Assembly: GCF_000961095.1 (NCBI RefSeq)
Contig: NZ_CP011058.1
Location: 3,375,501-3,439,500, forward strand
Source: Paenibacillus beijingensis
GTDB taxonomy: Bacteria; Bacillota; Bacilli; Paenibacillales; Paenibacillaceae
Direction: 5' to 3'
DNA length: 64,000 nt
Of this stretch, positions 7,579 to 16,357 are shown one piece after another. How positions within the stretch are numbered: position 1 is the first letter of the stretch; every line of letters starts with the position of its first letter. The translations under genes and the position numbers were made by a program. A model generated the notes under the pieces. The model was not told the DNA's origin. It saw only the letters and a program-made list of their open reading frames with translations, and made no database searches.

Positions 7579-8451
7579 TTATAAGCTGCGCATCGCCTCG
7601 CGGTAATCGCTCGGTGATTCGCCGTGAAACCGCCGGAACTGCTTCGAGAAGTAGAGCGGGTCCTGCAGTCCGACGGAAGCGGCGATTTGCTCCACGGTCA
7701 GCTCCTGCCTCTCGCGCAGCAGCTGCCTGCCTTTGTCGATGCGGAGTCGGAGCAGGAACGACACAGGCGTAACGCCGGTATGCTTTTTGAACAATCGGGA
7801 AAGATAAGCGCGGTTGTAACCGAGCGAATCCGCCATCGCTTCGATGGACAGCGGCTCCGCATACTGCGTCGTAAGATAATGGATCACCTGCTGAACCGTC
7901 TCTTTGCCTTCGTCTCGCGAGCCCGCCGGAGCGGATCCAGGGGCCAGAAGCAGCTGTGCAAATTGGGCGAAGGCGAGATGAAGATAGCCGGGCGCCAGCA
8001 GCTGCGTGCCGCCTCCCCCGCTGCGGAAGGCGCGCATCAGCCGCTCCAAATAGACGCCGACGCGCTTGCTTCTTCCGGTGTCGGCAGTGGGACGCAGCAG
8101 GCTCAGTCCTGCCGCTTCCACCAGCTCGGAAGCACCGGGACCGGTGAAGGCGACCCATTTGTATCGCCACGGATCGGCCGCGTGGGCCGCGTATGTGACC
8201 AGCCGTTCCGGCTCGATCAGGAACGAGTGCCCGGCGCGAAGCTCGTATTCGTTGTCTCCGCATCTAAACGTGCCGCGTCCGGAGAGCACGTGATGGAGCA
8301 AATAATAGTCGAACACTTTGGGGCCGAGCCGGTGCCCGGGTGCCGTCTGGCTTTCGCCCGCGAACAAAATGTTCAGCCGCTCTCTCGCGGCGGAATCGGG
8401 ATTGGAGAAGACCGTATATGTTTCGCGCGGATTAGTTTCGTTCTTTGCCAC
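7579..8451 (-). CDS. AraC-family transcriptional regulator
   Basis: A protein of 290 residues. The start is taken at GTG 8451 because AGAAGGA lies ~8 nt upstream; an ATG at 8478 lacks a ribosome binding site. The N-terminal half is a cupin ligand-binding domain (LHHVLSGRGTFRCGDNEYEL, AGHSFLIEPER). The C-terminal ~100 residues carry two helix-turn-helix motifs (IEAMADSLGYNRAYLSRLFKKH and VEQIAASVGLQDPLYFSKQFRR) and the conserved GESPSDYR ending. It is divergent from galK-galE-galT with a 460-bp gap, so a role as a sugar-responsive activator of that operon is plausible but unproven; AraC-type regulators of carbohydrate use are very common in Paenibacillus. Confidence 0.87.
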   Translation of the reverse strand: MAKNETNPRETYTVFSNPDSAARERLNILFAGESQTAPGHRLGPKVFDYYLLHHVLSGRGTFRCGDNEYELRAGHSFLIEPERLVTYAAHAADPWRYKWVAFTGPGASELVEAAGLSLLRPTADTGRSKRVGVYLERLMRAFRSGGGGTQLLAPGYLHLAFAQFAQLLLAPGSAPAGSRDEGKETVQQVIHYLTTQYAEPLSIEAMADSLGYNRAYLSRLFKKHTGVTPVSFLLRLRIDKGRQLLRERQELTVEQIAASVGLQDPLYFSKQFRRFHGESPSDYREAMRSL

Positions 8452-8913
8452 TAGACCGTCCTTCTTTCGCTTTGTCATATTCTGTACGAATGACGTCTTA
8501 CCAAATCATACGCTTGTTTCGGCGCCTCTCATGCGTCAGCGCAGCGCCGTGGACCGCGCTCGTTCAATTGCAGGACGTCATCGACAAACGGTAATGTCTT
8601 CTTTCACATTAAAGCGGCAAGCTCGCGGAGCCGCGCCGTCACTTCTGCTCCTCCCTGTGAAATAGGAAGCGGAGCGGGCGCTTTTGTCCCTGGATGCTTG
8701 AAACGTGCGGTGAAGACGAGCGGAGCGGCCTCACTTCACCTCACTTCCGCGGATGCGCAGCGCTCCTTTTTCTCTCTCTATTGTAACTCCGAAAAGTCAC
8801 ATAAATCCATATCGTATACACATCCCGCCATTTTGCTCGGCGGCGATTTCAACTATACTGAAAGCAGCAACAGCGGATTTTGCAAATATGCCGTAAAGGA
8901 ACGTGATACGACA
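8452..8913. other. Divergent control region between the AraC regulator and galK
   Basis: No gene is apparent. A TATACT box lies ~60 bp before galK but lacks a convincing -35 partner, as an AraC-activated promoter often would. No obvious cre site was found. Confidence 0.35.
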
Positions 8914-10086
8914 ATGGCTGATTTAAAGCAGCTGACAGAGCGGTTTGTGAACATTTACGGAGGAGACGCGGAAGGAATCCGCATTTATCATGCGCCCGGC
9001 AGGGTGAACCTGATCGGCGAGCACACCGATTACAACGGTGGCTACGTGTTTCCGGGTGCGCTTACATTCGGCACGACGCTGCTCATCCGCCGCCGCGGGG
9101 ACAATCTGCTCGGCCTCGCGTCCACCAATTTTGAGCTGCATAAACATATCCCGCTCGATGGGATCGAATATAACGAGGCGGACGACTGGATGAACTACCC
9201 CAAAGGCATCGCACTCGAACTGCAAAAGAGCGGCAGCCCGCAGAAGAGCGGCTTCGACCTGCTGTATCACGGTGAAATTCCGAACGGAGCCGGACTTTCC
9301 TCCTCGGCGTCGATCGAAGTGGTGACCGCGTACGCGCTGCTTCAAGAAGACGGATATCCCGTAGACAGGGTGGAAATCGCCAAACTTTCGCAAAAGTCTG
9401 AAAACGAATTCAACGGTGTCAAGAGCGGTATTATGGACCAGTTCGCGGTTGCAAACGGGAAAAAGGACCATGCCATCCTGCTCGATTGCGACACGCTCGA
9501 ATTCAAGCATGTGCCGTTCAACTCCGGCAGCTACAAGCTCGTCATCGGCAATACGAACAAGCGGCGCGGGCTGGTCGACTCCAAGTACAACGAGCGCCGC
9601 GGCGAGTGCGAGCAGGCGGTGCGCGATCTAAACGCCCAATTTCCGGAACTGACCCTGCTCGGCCAGTTGACGCCGGAGCAGTTTGGTGAATTTGCCCATC
9701 TGATTAAGGATGAGACCGTGCGCCGCCGTGCGCGCCATGTCGTCGAAGAGATCGAACGCGTGCGCCAATCGATGAACGTGCTGGAAAGAGGCGACCTGGC
9801 CGCATTCGGGCAGCTGATGAACGGCTCCCACGACTCGCTGCGCGACCTGTACGAGGTGACGGGAGCGGAGCTGGACGCGATGGTGGACGCGGCGCGCGAG
9901 GTGCCGGGGGTGCTCGGCTCGCGCATGACCGGGGCCGGCTTCGGCGGCTGCACCGTATCGCTCGTGCATGAGGACAGCATCGAACGTTTCCGTGAAGAAG
10001 TCGGACGCAAGTACAGCATTGCCACGGGGCTGACCGCCGATTTCTATGTTTGTTCTATCGGCAACGGAGCGGAGAAACTCGTCTGA
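8914..10086 (+). CDS. galK: Galactokinase
   Basis: Phosphorylates galactose to galactose-1-phosphate with ATP, the first Leloir step. The start is ATG 8914 (AAAGGA upstream), which gives 390 residues, the usual GalK length; the frame extends further upstream without a conserved sequence. The galactokinase signature GRVNLIGEHTDYNGG is at residues ~29-43. The GHMP-kinase phosphate loop PNGAGLSSSASIE is near 125, and the C-terminal MTGAGFGGC is near 340. It is followed by galE and galT, so the complete Leloir set is present. Confidence 0.96.
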   Translation: MADLKQLTERFVNIYGGDAEGIRIYHAPGRVNLIGEHTDYNGGYVFPGALTFGTTLLIRRRGDNLLGLASTNFELHKHIPLDGIEYNEADDWMNYPKGIALELQKSGSPQKSGFDLLYHGEIPNGAGLSSSASIEVVTAYALLQEDGYPVDRVEIAKLSQKSENEFNGVKSGIMDQFAVANGKKDHAILLDCDTLEFKHVPFNSGSYKLVIGNTNKRRGLVDSKYNERRGECEQAVRDLNAQFPELTLLGQLTPEQFGEFAHLIKDETVRRRARHVVEEIERVRQSMNVLERGDLAAFGQLMNGSHDSLRDLYEVTGAELDAMVDAAREVPGVLGSRMTGAGFGGCTVSLVHEDSIERFREEVGRKYSIATGLTADFYVCSIGNGAEKLV

Positions 10087-10132
10087 CGCATAACTTTACC
10101 TATTTTTGTGAAGCTTAATTTGCGAGATTCGC

Positions 10133-10138
10133 TATAAT
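10133..10138 (+). promoter_or_regulatory. -10 box between galK and galE
   Basis: A perfect TATAAT, 58 bp before the galE start. The only -35-like sequence (TTGTGA at 10106) is 21 bp away, longer than the 17-bp optimum, so this is a weak call for an internal promoter giving galK-independent galE expression. Confidence 0.3.
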
Positions 10139-10196
10139 AGACTAGACCGGAAAAATCCGGAATACACAAAGATAGGTAACGAAGGGAGAACTTCAT

Positions 10197-11183
10197 ATGG
10201 CGGTATTGGTTACAGGCGGAGCAGGATATATCGGCTCCCACACAGTAGCGGCTCTGCTTGAGCGCGGCGAGGATATTGTCGTGGTGGACAGCTTGCAGCA
10301 GGGGCACCGGAGTGCGGTGCTTGGCGGCAAGCTCTACGTCGGCGATTTGCGCGACGCGGACTTTTTGGAAGGCGTATTCGCAGAAAATGATATCGATGCC
10401 GTCATTCACTTTGCGGCCAATTCGCTTGTCGGCGAAAGCATGAAGGATCCGGGAAAATATTACCACAACAACGTCTACGGTACGCTTTGCCTGCTGGAAG
10501 CGATGAACCGCCATCAGGTGGGCAAAATCGTATTTTCTTCCACGGCGGCGACATACGGCGAACCCGAGAACGTTCCGATCGGCGAGCATGACCGCACGCT
10601 GCCGACGAACGCTTACGGCGAAACAAAGCTGGCGATGGAAAAAATGATGAAATGGTTCGATATCGCCCATGGCATTAAATATATTTCACTCCGTTATTTC
10701 AACGCGGCGGGCGCTCACGAAAGCGGCCGTATCGGCGAGGATCATCAGCCGGAAACGCATCTCATTCCGATCGTGCTGCAGGCGGCGCTCGGGCAGCGTC
10801 CGCATATTTCGGTATTCGGCGAAGACTACGACACGCCGGACGGAACGTGCATCCGCGACTATATTCATGTGAGCGATTTGGCGGAAGCGCATGTGCTGGC
10901 CGTCGGCAGACTGCGCGGCGGTGCGGAAAGCGCCGTTTACAACCTCGGCAACGGTCAAGGCTTCTCGGTGAAGCAGGTGATCGACATCGCCCGCGAGGTG
11001 ACCGGACGCGACATTCCGAGCGTAGTGGAGCCGCGCCGTTCGGGGGATCCCGCAGTGCTGGTCGCTTCCTCGGAACGCGCGCGCACGGAGCTTGGCTGGA
11101 ATCCGACGCGGAACAAGCTCGAAGATATTATTCTCAGCGCGTGGAAGTGGCATTCGTCCAACCCGCAAGGCTACGACGATTAA
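10197..11183 (+). CDS. galE: UDP-glucose 4-epimerase
   Basis: Interconverts UDP-galactose and UDP-glucose using bound NAD+. A 328-residue SDR-fold protein: dinucleotide motif GGAGYIGS at 7-14, catalytic SST at ~114-116 (FSSTAATYG), and the Tyr140/Lys144 pair in AYGETK. The region CIRDYIHVSDLAEAHVLA is characteristic of GalE. GGGAG precedes the ATG. It lies between galK and galT, and may also supply UDP-galactose to the exopolysaccharide genes at the right end of the window (inference). Confidence 0.95.
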   Translation: MAVLVTGGAGYIGSHTVAALLERGEDIVVVDSLQQGHRSAVLGGKLYVGDLRDADFLEGVFAENDIDAVIHFAANSLVGESMKDPGKYYHNNVYGTLCLLEAMNRHQVGKIVFSSTAATYGEPENVPIGEHDRTLPTNAYGETKLAMEKMMKWFDIAHGIKYISLRYFNAAGAHESGRIGEDHQPETHLIPIVLQAALGQRPHISVFGEDYDTPDGTCIRDYIHVSDLAEAHVLAVGRLRGGAESAVYNLGNGQGFSVKQVIDIAREVTGRDIPSVVEPRRSGDPAVLVASSERARTELGWNPTRNKLEDIILSAWKWHSSNPQGYDD

Positions 11184-11266
11184 CACCGGCCGGCAATAGG
11201 AGGAGACCGCTTCAATCCGGCTTCCGCCGCCTCGCTTGGCCGCTACGATTAGGAAGGAGTTTTTCT

Positions 11267-12859
11267 ATGACGCAGCAACATCTACAATCTCCAAGCGCTA
11301 AGCAGGCGCAGACGCTGATTGACAAGCTGGTCCGCTTCGGCCGGCGGCAAGAGCTGCTGCAGCCTTTGGACACCGATTCGGCGCGCAATGCGCTGCTGGA
11401 TCTGTTCGGTTTCACGCAGCCGTACGAGGAGGCGGACGAGGGGGCGGGGCCGGCCGGTCTGGCGGAGCTGCTGGAGCCGCTGCTCGATTACGGCTATGCA
11501 ATCGGTCTGATCCCGGATAATACGACAACGTACCGCGACATGCTCGATGCCCGCATTATGGGCCTGCTCATGCCGCGCCCGTCGGAGACGGCGGCGAATT
11601 TCGCCCGCACCGCCCAAGAAAGCGGCGTGAAGGCGGCGACGGACGCGTTTTACCGCCTGAACATCGATTCCAATTATATCCGGATGGACCGGATCGCCAA
11701 AAATAAATATTGGCAGCAGCCGACGCCGTACGGAGACCTGGAAATTACGATCAATTTGTCCAAGCCGGAAAAGGATCCGAAGGAAATTGCGCTGCTGAAG
11801 ACGCTGCCGAAGGCCTCGTATCCGAAATGCTTGCTCTGTAAGGAAAATGTCGGCTACGCGGGACGGCCCGATCACCCCGCCCGGCAAAACCTGCGCGTGC
11901 TCCCTTTGAAGCTGCGGGACGAGGACTGGTTCTTCCAATATTCCCCTTATGTGTATTACAACGAGCACAGCATTATTTTCAAAGGCGCGCACGAGCCGAT
12001 GCGGATTTCGCAGCTCACCTTTGCACGGCTGCTTGATTTCGTCGAGCAGTTCCCGCATTATTTCATCGGCTCGAACGCCGATCTGCCAATTGTGGGCGGC
12101 TCGATTTTGAGCCATGACCATTTTCAGGCGGGACGCCACCGGTTTCCGATGGAAAAAGCGCCTGTCGAAGCGGAATTTACGCATCCGGGACATCCCGGCG
12201 TAAGCTACGGCATCGTCCGCTGGCCGATGTCGGTGGTCAGGCTGTCCGGCAGCGGCAAAGCGGCGGTGCTGAAGGCGGCCGGCGAAATCCTTGATTCGTG
12301 GCGAGCCTATAGCGATCCCGAGGCGGATATTTACGCCTTTTCGGATCAAGGGGACGTTAAGACGCCGCACAACACGATTACGCCGATCGCGCGGATTCGC
12401 GATAACGGCGTCTACGAACTCGATCTTGTGCTGCGCAACAACCGGACCAGCGACGAACACCCGGACGGCATTTTTCATCCTCACCGGCATCTGCATCATA
12501 TTAAAAAAGAAAATATCGGCCTAATTGAAGTAATGGGGCTGGCGGTGCTGCCGGGACGGTTGAAGCTTGAGCTGGAGCAGATTTCGGACTATTTGTCCGG
12601 GGCGGTTTCCTACGATGCCCGGGCGCTTGCGGACGCCGCACACCCGCTGCACCTGCATGCAGACTGGATCGCGCATCTAATGGAACAGTTTGGCGCAGCG
12701 CTAGCGCCGGATGCGGCTTTGGCCGCGGTCGAAAACGGCGCCGGAGCCAAATTTCTGGAGGTGCTGGGCGATGCCGGCGTGTACAAACGGACCGAAGCGG
12801 GCGCGCAGTCGTTCCGCCGGTTCATGATATCGCTCGGCCTGCAGGCGGCCGTTGAATAA
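11267..12859 (+). CDS. galT: UDP-glucose--hexose-1-phosphate uridylyltransferase, class II (Gram-positive type)
   Basis: Transfers UMP from UDP-glucose to galactose-1-phosphate. The start ATG 11267 follows AGGAAGGAG; the protein is 530 residues, the size of the Firmicute-type GalT rather than the ~350-residue enterobacterial form. Landmarks include the conserved RIAKNKYW segment near residue 140, PKCLLCKENVGYAGRPDH with a CxxC pair, and the active-site region LSHDHFQAGRH. Last gene of the galKET operon; a terminator follows within ~25 bp. Confidence 0.94.
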   Translation: MTQQHLQSPSAKQAQTLIDKLVRFGRRQELLQPLDTDSARNALLDLFGFTQPYEEADEGAGPAGLAELLEPLLDYGYAIGLIPDNTTTYRDMLDARIMGLLMPRPSETAANFARTAQESGVKAATDAFYRLNIDSNYIRMDRIAKNKYWQQPTPYGDLEITINLSKPEKDPKEIALLKTLPKASYPKCLLCKENVGYAGRPDHPARQNLRVLPLKLRDEDWFFQYSPYVYYNEHSIIFKGAHEPMRISQLTFARLLDFVEQFPHYFIGSNADLPIVGGSILSHDHFQAGRHRFPMEKAPVEAEFTHPGHPGVSYGIVRWPMSVVRLSGSGKAAVLKAAGEILDSWRAYSDPEADIYAFSDQGDVKTPHNTITPIARIRDNGVYELDLVLRNNRTSDEHPDGIFHPHRHLHHIKKENIGLIEVMGLAVLPGRLKLELEQISDYLSGAVSYDARALADAAHPLHLHADWIAHLMEQFGAALAPDAALAAVENGAGAKFLEVLGDAGVYKRTEAGAQSFRRFMISLGLQAAVE

Positions 12860-12880
12860 TGAATAAGAAGTAACTTTTCG

Positions 12881-12922
12881 AATCCGATGGGAAGCAAATG
12901 TGCTTTCTGTCGGATTTTTTTT
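12881..12922 (+). terminator. Terminator after galT
   Basis: Outer stem AATCCGA/TCGGATT with an inner GAAGC/GCTTT pairing, followed by eight Ts. Confidence 0.85.
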
Positions 12923-12931
12923 GGTCGCACA

Positions 12932-12959
12932 TTAAGACGGCGTCAGCCGTTTCTGCTTG
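12932..12959 (+). repeat. 28-bp interspersed repeat, copy 1
   Basis: About 26 of 28 bases match a second copy at 35894-35921. The core ACGGC...GCCGT can form a short hairpin. Each copy is followed by an AT-rich stretch. Confidence 0.55.
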
Positions 12960-13079
12960 TGAAATTTAATTTTAGAACAAAAATAATTTGTACCAGAGCA
13001 AGAATTATGGTATTTTTTTATATATAATTATAATTATGAAAATAGCTTTTTCACAATACAATTTACTGGAGGGAATCCG

Positions 13080-13544
13080 TTGAAAACGCAAATTATGCCT
13101 TTGGATGAATTTTTGCAATTGAACACCGATGAACAGGTTGAAAACTTGAAACGTTGGAAAATGGATTATACATTAAAGGATATTCGCGAAGCGTGGGGCT
13201 TTAAACATTCCGCCCAGTACTATATGCTGCTCAAGAAACTTCGTATTTACGAGCGGGTCGTAAACAAGTCCGACAAATTTTATCCGGAGCAAATTATGAA
13301 CGGCGCCCCATACGGTCTGGACCGTTCCGGGGAAGCGGGATCCCCTTACGGGCTGCAGAATCAGAAGGTGCCGGCGGATCAATTCGGCTACCAGCTGAAT
13401 GTGTCGCTTACCGGCCCGGAGCTGGCGGACAAGCTGGAGAGATTGGCGCAGTTTTTGAAAGGCGAGCAAAAACTGGTCGCCATCAAGCTTTCCGTCGAGG
13501 CCGTTACCGAAGAAGAAAAGATGGAAGAGGAGCCGGGGGCTTAA
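13080..13544 (+). CDS. Conserved hypothetical protein with possible DNA-binding N-terminus
   Basis: A protein of 154 residues. The start is TTG 13080 with GGAGGG 6 nt upstream. The first ~60 residues (LNTDEQVENLKRWKMDYTLK, IREAWGFKHSAQYYMLLKKL) look like a small helical domain with a helix-turn-helix character. The middle is Gly/Pro/Tyr-rich and probably disordered. The end (FGYQLNVSLTGPELADKLER followed by a strand and an acidic tail) looks like a separate small domain. I do not recognise the family with certainty. It is monocistronic, with an AT-rich upstream region and a very strong terminator downstream. Confidence 0.7.
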   Translation: MKTQIMPLDEFLQLNTDEQVENLKRWKMDYTLKDIREAWGFKHSAQYYMLLKKLRIYERVVNKSDKFYPEQIMNGAPYGLDRSGEAGSPYGLQNQKVPADQFGYQLNVSLTGPELADKLERLAQFLKGEQKLVAIKLSVEAVTEEEKMEEEPGA

Positions 13545-13572
13545 ATGCTCGCCGTATGGCCGAGGACACCGA

Positions 13573-13615
13573 AACAATAATAAGACCGGGATTCCCGGTC
13601 TTATTATTGTTTTTT
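13573..13615 (+). terminator. Strong terminator after the 154-aa gene
   Basis: A near-perfect ~18-bp stem beginning AACAATAATAAGACCGGG, with a minimal loop and a T-run. The symmetry may allow it to work also for the convergent small gene. Confidence 0.9.
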
Positions 13616-13680
13616 GCATGCTGTTGGAGTGCGGGGAAATGTCGAAAAATCATGTTTAATTGAAAATAATTGTAAAAAAA

Positions 13681-13908
13681 TTATACGTTACGCAGCTTCC
13701 CGAGCTCGGAAACCAATGCTTCAACTTCGCTGATGCTGAAATTTGACTTCGACGTTACCACATCGTAAAGGTCTTTAATGTCTTCATAGTTATCGATGCT
13801 GAAATGGGACGCCTGCATTGCGGCGGCGGTCGCCATTTTCAGCCGGGTTTTAATCGTTTCGATCATCAGTTCAATATTTTGCCGTGTCGGCTCGTTCAAG
13901 TTCGTCAT
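13681..13908 (-). CDS. DUF1128 family protein (YfkK-like)
   Basis: A 75-residue all-helical protein (NIELMIETIKTRLKMATAAA, MQASHFSIDNYEDIKDLYDV, FSISEVEALVSELGKLR). Length and pattern match the DUF1128/YfkK family, small cytoplasmic proteins conserved in Bacillales with no known function. An ideal AAGGAGG ribosome binding site lies 7 nt before the ATG. Confidence 0.8.
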   Translation of the reverse strand: MTNLNEPTRQNIELMIETIKTRLKMATAAAMQASHFSIDNYEDIKDLYDVVTSKSNFSISEVEALVSELGKLRNV

Positions 13909-14018
13909 GAGAATCCTCCTTAAGTTTTTGCGTTAGCAAAAACGCTTCGCAAGCATAAGCCTTGTTTTCTCCCCCGATTGTAACACGAAGCGGCGGTTGC
14001 CGAAAGCGCGGGGTTAAA

Positions 14019-14047
14019 TTGAAGCGGATGTGAAATTCCGTTACAAT
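14019..14047 (+). promoter_or_regulatory. SigA-type promoter of the yyaC-like gene
   Basis: -35 TTGAAG, 17-bp spacer, -10 TACAAT. The -10 overlaps an in-frame ATG at 14046, so that ATG cannot be on this transcript and translation must begin downstream, at GTG 14100. Confidence 0.65.
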
Positions 14048-14099
14048 GAACATAAAGATAAAGATCGACAAAGACGTTCGAAAAAGAGGTACGAGCATC

Positions 14100-14705
14100 G
14101 TGAAACAGGGATCGAAGGAGAACCGTTTGCCGGACGGGCAGTCATGGTCCAGAGTGGACGAAGAAGGGCTGCGTTTGTTTTTTGAGCATATTTCGGCCAG
14201 CTTCCCGGAGCGGGATCAGGTCGTCTTTCTTTGCATCGGCAGCGACCGCTCAACCGGCGATGCGCTGGGCCCGCTGGTCGGCTCCATGCTGAAGGCGCAA
14301 GGGTTCCCCAATGTCATCGGAACGCTTGAGCAGCCGTGCGATGCGGACAAGGTGAGCAGCGTGTTGGCCGCTTACAAGGGGATCGGAACGACCATCGTGG
14401 CCATCGACGCTTGTCTGGGCCGGGCCGAATCGGTCGGTTTGTACCTCGTGCGCAACGGACCTCTTCAGCCGGGGGAAGCGGTCGGGCAAAAGCTGCCGAG
14501 GGTTGGTGACTACAGCGTCGCGGTCGTAGTCGGCGCGCAGGGGCATAAGCCGTACTGGATTATCCAGACGACTTCCCTGCATTACGTTCTGCAGATGGCC
14601 CGCGCCGTTGTTAGAGCCGCTGCCCGCGTATGGGGCGGCCGGCATGGCAAGGGGAACTCCCCCGCCATGGAATCGTTCGAATTTTTGGATAGCAGTCATG
14701 AATAA
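14100..14705 (+). CDS. yyaC: Spore protease YyaC-like (DUF1256)
   Basis: About 201 residues from GTG 14100 (AGAGG upstream). YyaC/DUF1256 proteins are related to germination proteases (GPR/HybD-like fold) and belong to spore formers. Signatures are VFLCIGSDRSTGDALGPLVG (metal/active site region), TIVAIDACLGRAESVG and the C-terminal LQMARAVVRA helix. An upstream ATG at 14046 lies inside the -10 box and is rejected as start. Its presence supports a sporulating host. The following hydrolase gene starts ~50 bp downstream and may be cotranscribed. Confidence 0.82.
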   Translation: MKQGSKENRLPDGQSWSRVDEEGLRLFFEHISASFPERDQVVFLCIGSDRSTGDALGPLVGSMLKAQGFPNVIGTLEQPCDADKVSSVLAAYKGIGTTIVAIDACLGRAESVGLYLVRNGPLQPGEAVGQKLPRVGDYSVAVVVGAQGHKPYWIIQTTSLHYVLQMARAVVRAAARVWGGRHGKGNSPAMESFEFLDSSHE

Positions 14706-14756
14706 CTTATTATGCTCCAGCCAGCCGATATCTGTCAGGAGAGGATGAAGGATACG

Positions 14757-15596
14757 ATGAACCGATCGATTGCCAATCATACGTTAACGCTTCCAGGCGG
14801 CACCCGGCTGGCCTATATGGACAGCGGACGCGGGTCGGCAGGACGAGGCCCTTCCCGCACGATCGTGCTGCTGCACGGTTATTGCGGCAGCTCGGCGTAC
14901 TGGGAACAGCTGCTGCCCTGCATGGATAAGAACGTAAGGATGATTGCGCCGGATTTACGCGGACACGGCAATTCGTCGGCTCCGAAAGCCGACAAGTACC
15001 GGATCGAGGATTTCGCCGAAGATATCGCGCAGCTGCTGGACATGCTGGACCCCGGTCCCGTGCTGCTGCTCGGCCATTCGCTCGGCGGCTATATTACGCT
15101 CGCGTTTGCCGGGCACTATCCGGACAGACTGGAAGGATTCGGGCTCATTCACTCCACCGCGCTGCCCGACAGCGAGGAGGCGAAGGGGAACCGGGATAAA
15201 GCTGCCGCGGCGATTAAGGAGCGCGGAATGGAGCCGTTTGTCGACGGGCTGGTGCCGAAGCTGTTTGCGCCTGTCCATCAGGCTTCGATGGCGGAAGCGG
15301 TGCAGCGGGTCAAAGAAATCGGCTACGGCACCGACCCCGGCGGCGCGGCCGCTTCGGCGCTCGGCATGAAGGAACGCCCCGGCCGGATCAATGTGCTTGA
15401 GGAAACGGCGCTGCCTGTGCTCATCGTCGCCGGAAGCGAGGACGGCATCGTGCCTCCGGAGAAGGCGTTTCTCGTGGAACGCCCCTCCATTGCCCGGCAT
15501 GTGCTGGAAGGAAGCGGTCATATGGGCATGATCGAAGAACCGCAGGAATTGGCCGCGATCATTCGGCAGTTTATGAATGAGCCGGGAAATTCGTGA
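14757..15596 (+). CDS. Alpha/beta hydrolase
   Basis: A protein of 279 residues with the classic alpha/beta-hydrolase layout: oxyanion motif LLHGYCGSS near residue 38, APDLRGHGNS near 64, nucleophile elbow GHSLGG near 105, the acid in GSEDGIVPP near 225 and the catalytic His in GSGHMGMIEEP near 250. Members hydrolyse esters, lactones or similar bonds; the substrate cannot be told. ATG 14757 is preferred (GAAGGA 5 nt upstream); ATG 14745 would place the ribosome binding site too close. Confidence 0.88.
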   Translation: MNRSIANHTLTLPGGTRLAYMDSGRGSAGRGPSRTIVLLHGYCGSSAYWEQLLPCMDKNVRMIAPDLRGHGNSSAPKADKYRIEDFAEDIAQLLDMLDPGPVLLLGHSLGGYITLAFAGHYPDRLEGFGLIHSTALPDSEEAKGNRDKAAAAIKERGMEPFVDGLVPKLFAPVHQASMAEAVQRVKEIGYGTDPGGAAASALGMKERPGRINVLEETALPVLIVAGSEDGIVPPEKAFLVERPSIARHVLEGSGHMGMIEEPQELAAIIRQFMNEPGNS

Positions 15597-15617
15597 TTTC
15601 GTGATTTCGTGATTTCG
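15591..15617 (+). repeat. Three copies of an 8-bp direct repeat at the hydrolase stop codon
   Basis: CGTGATTT is repeated three times head to tail. The first copy contains the TGA stop of the hydrolase gene. Typical of slipped-strand expansion. Confidence 0.6.
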
Positions 15618-15668
15618 GGTTAAACAAAAGTTTCGCGGTTGCCGCCGTATATCGGGAGGTTTCGAAAG

Positions 15669-16334
15669 ATGTTTCAGCGGGATTACTTTATGCGGATGAT
15701 CGGTCAGATGAGTGAAGCGATGGGGCAAGTGATGGGTTTGCGCAGCCAGCGAAAGCAAGAGGAAGCGCTGCTCGTCATCGATGATTTGCTGGAAAAGCAG
15801 TTCCGGCTGAACGCCAGGCTGCTGCGGGGACTTGCCGACGATGATTTGATCGCGCTCATGACGACGAACGGGATCCCGGAACAAGAAAATTTGCAGGCGG
15901 TTGCGCTGCTTTTTAAAGAGGAAGCCGATATATACGAAGAGATGGGGAATGAAACGCAGGCGTACCAGCTGCGTCTGCGGTCGCTTCATTTGTTTATGCG
16001 TCTGTCGCTGATGGGCTCGGAGCCGGCCTTGGCGGATCCCGCCGCGGAAACGGACAAGCTGCTGGAGCGGCTTGCCGCCTACGAGCTTCCCGCAGCCACG
16101 AAAGAGCTGCTGACGAAATGGCTGGAAGATCAGGGAAGGTTCGACCAGGCGGAAAATATGCTTTATGAGCGTCTGGAGGACGGGGTATCTGAAGCGGGCG
16201 AAGCGGAAGATTTCTACCGCAGGCTGCTGCTGCACGACGACGCGAAGCTGGAAGCGGGCGGCGTCTCTCGCGAGGAGATCGTCCAAGGGCTGGGAGATAT
16301 ACTGCGGACGGCTGCGGAAGGAAAGGCTTTGTAG
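15669..16334 (+). CDS. Hypothetical helical protein (DUF6483-like)
   Basis: A protein of 221 residues beginning MFQRDYFMRMIGQMSEAMG; GGGAGG lies 10 nt upstream of ATG 15669. Almost entirely helical, with alternating Leu/Ala and charged residues, resembling TPR-like solenoids (YEEMGNETQAYQLRLRSLHLF, LEDQGRFDQAENMLYERLED). The N-terminus resembles a group of Paenibacillus proteins grouped as DUF6483. No catalytic motif is apparent. It is immediately upstream of the methyltransferase gene (23-bp gap), so probably cotranscribed. Confidence 0.72.
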   Translation: MFQRDYFMRMIGQMSEAMGQVMGLRSQRKQEEALLVIDDLLEKQFRLNARLLRGLADDDLIALMTTNGIPEQENLQAVALLFKEEADIYEEMGNETQAYQLRLRSLHLFMRLSLMGSEPALADPAAETDKLLERLAAYELPAATKELLTKWLEDQGRFDQAENMLYERLEDGVSEAGEAEDFYRRLLLHDDAKLEAGGVSREEIVQGLGDILRTAAEGKAL

Positions 16335-16357
16335 CAAAGAGAAGGAGCAATGATCGT

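Noticed and set aside
14046..14099. ATG 14046 as start of the yyaC-like gene
   Set aside because: It lies inside the -10 box of a good promoter and has no ribosome binding site; GTG 14100 fits better.
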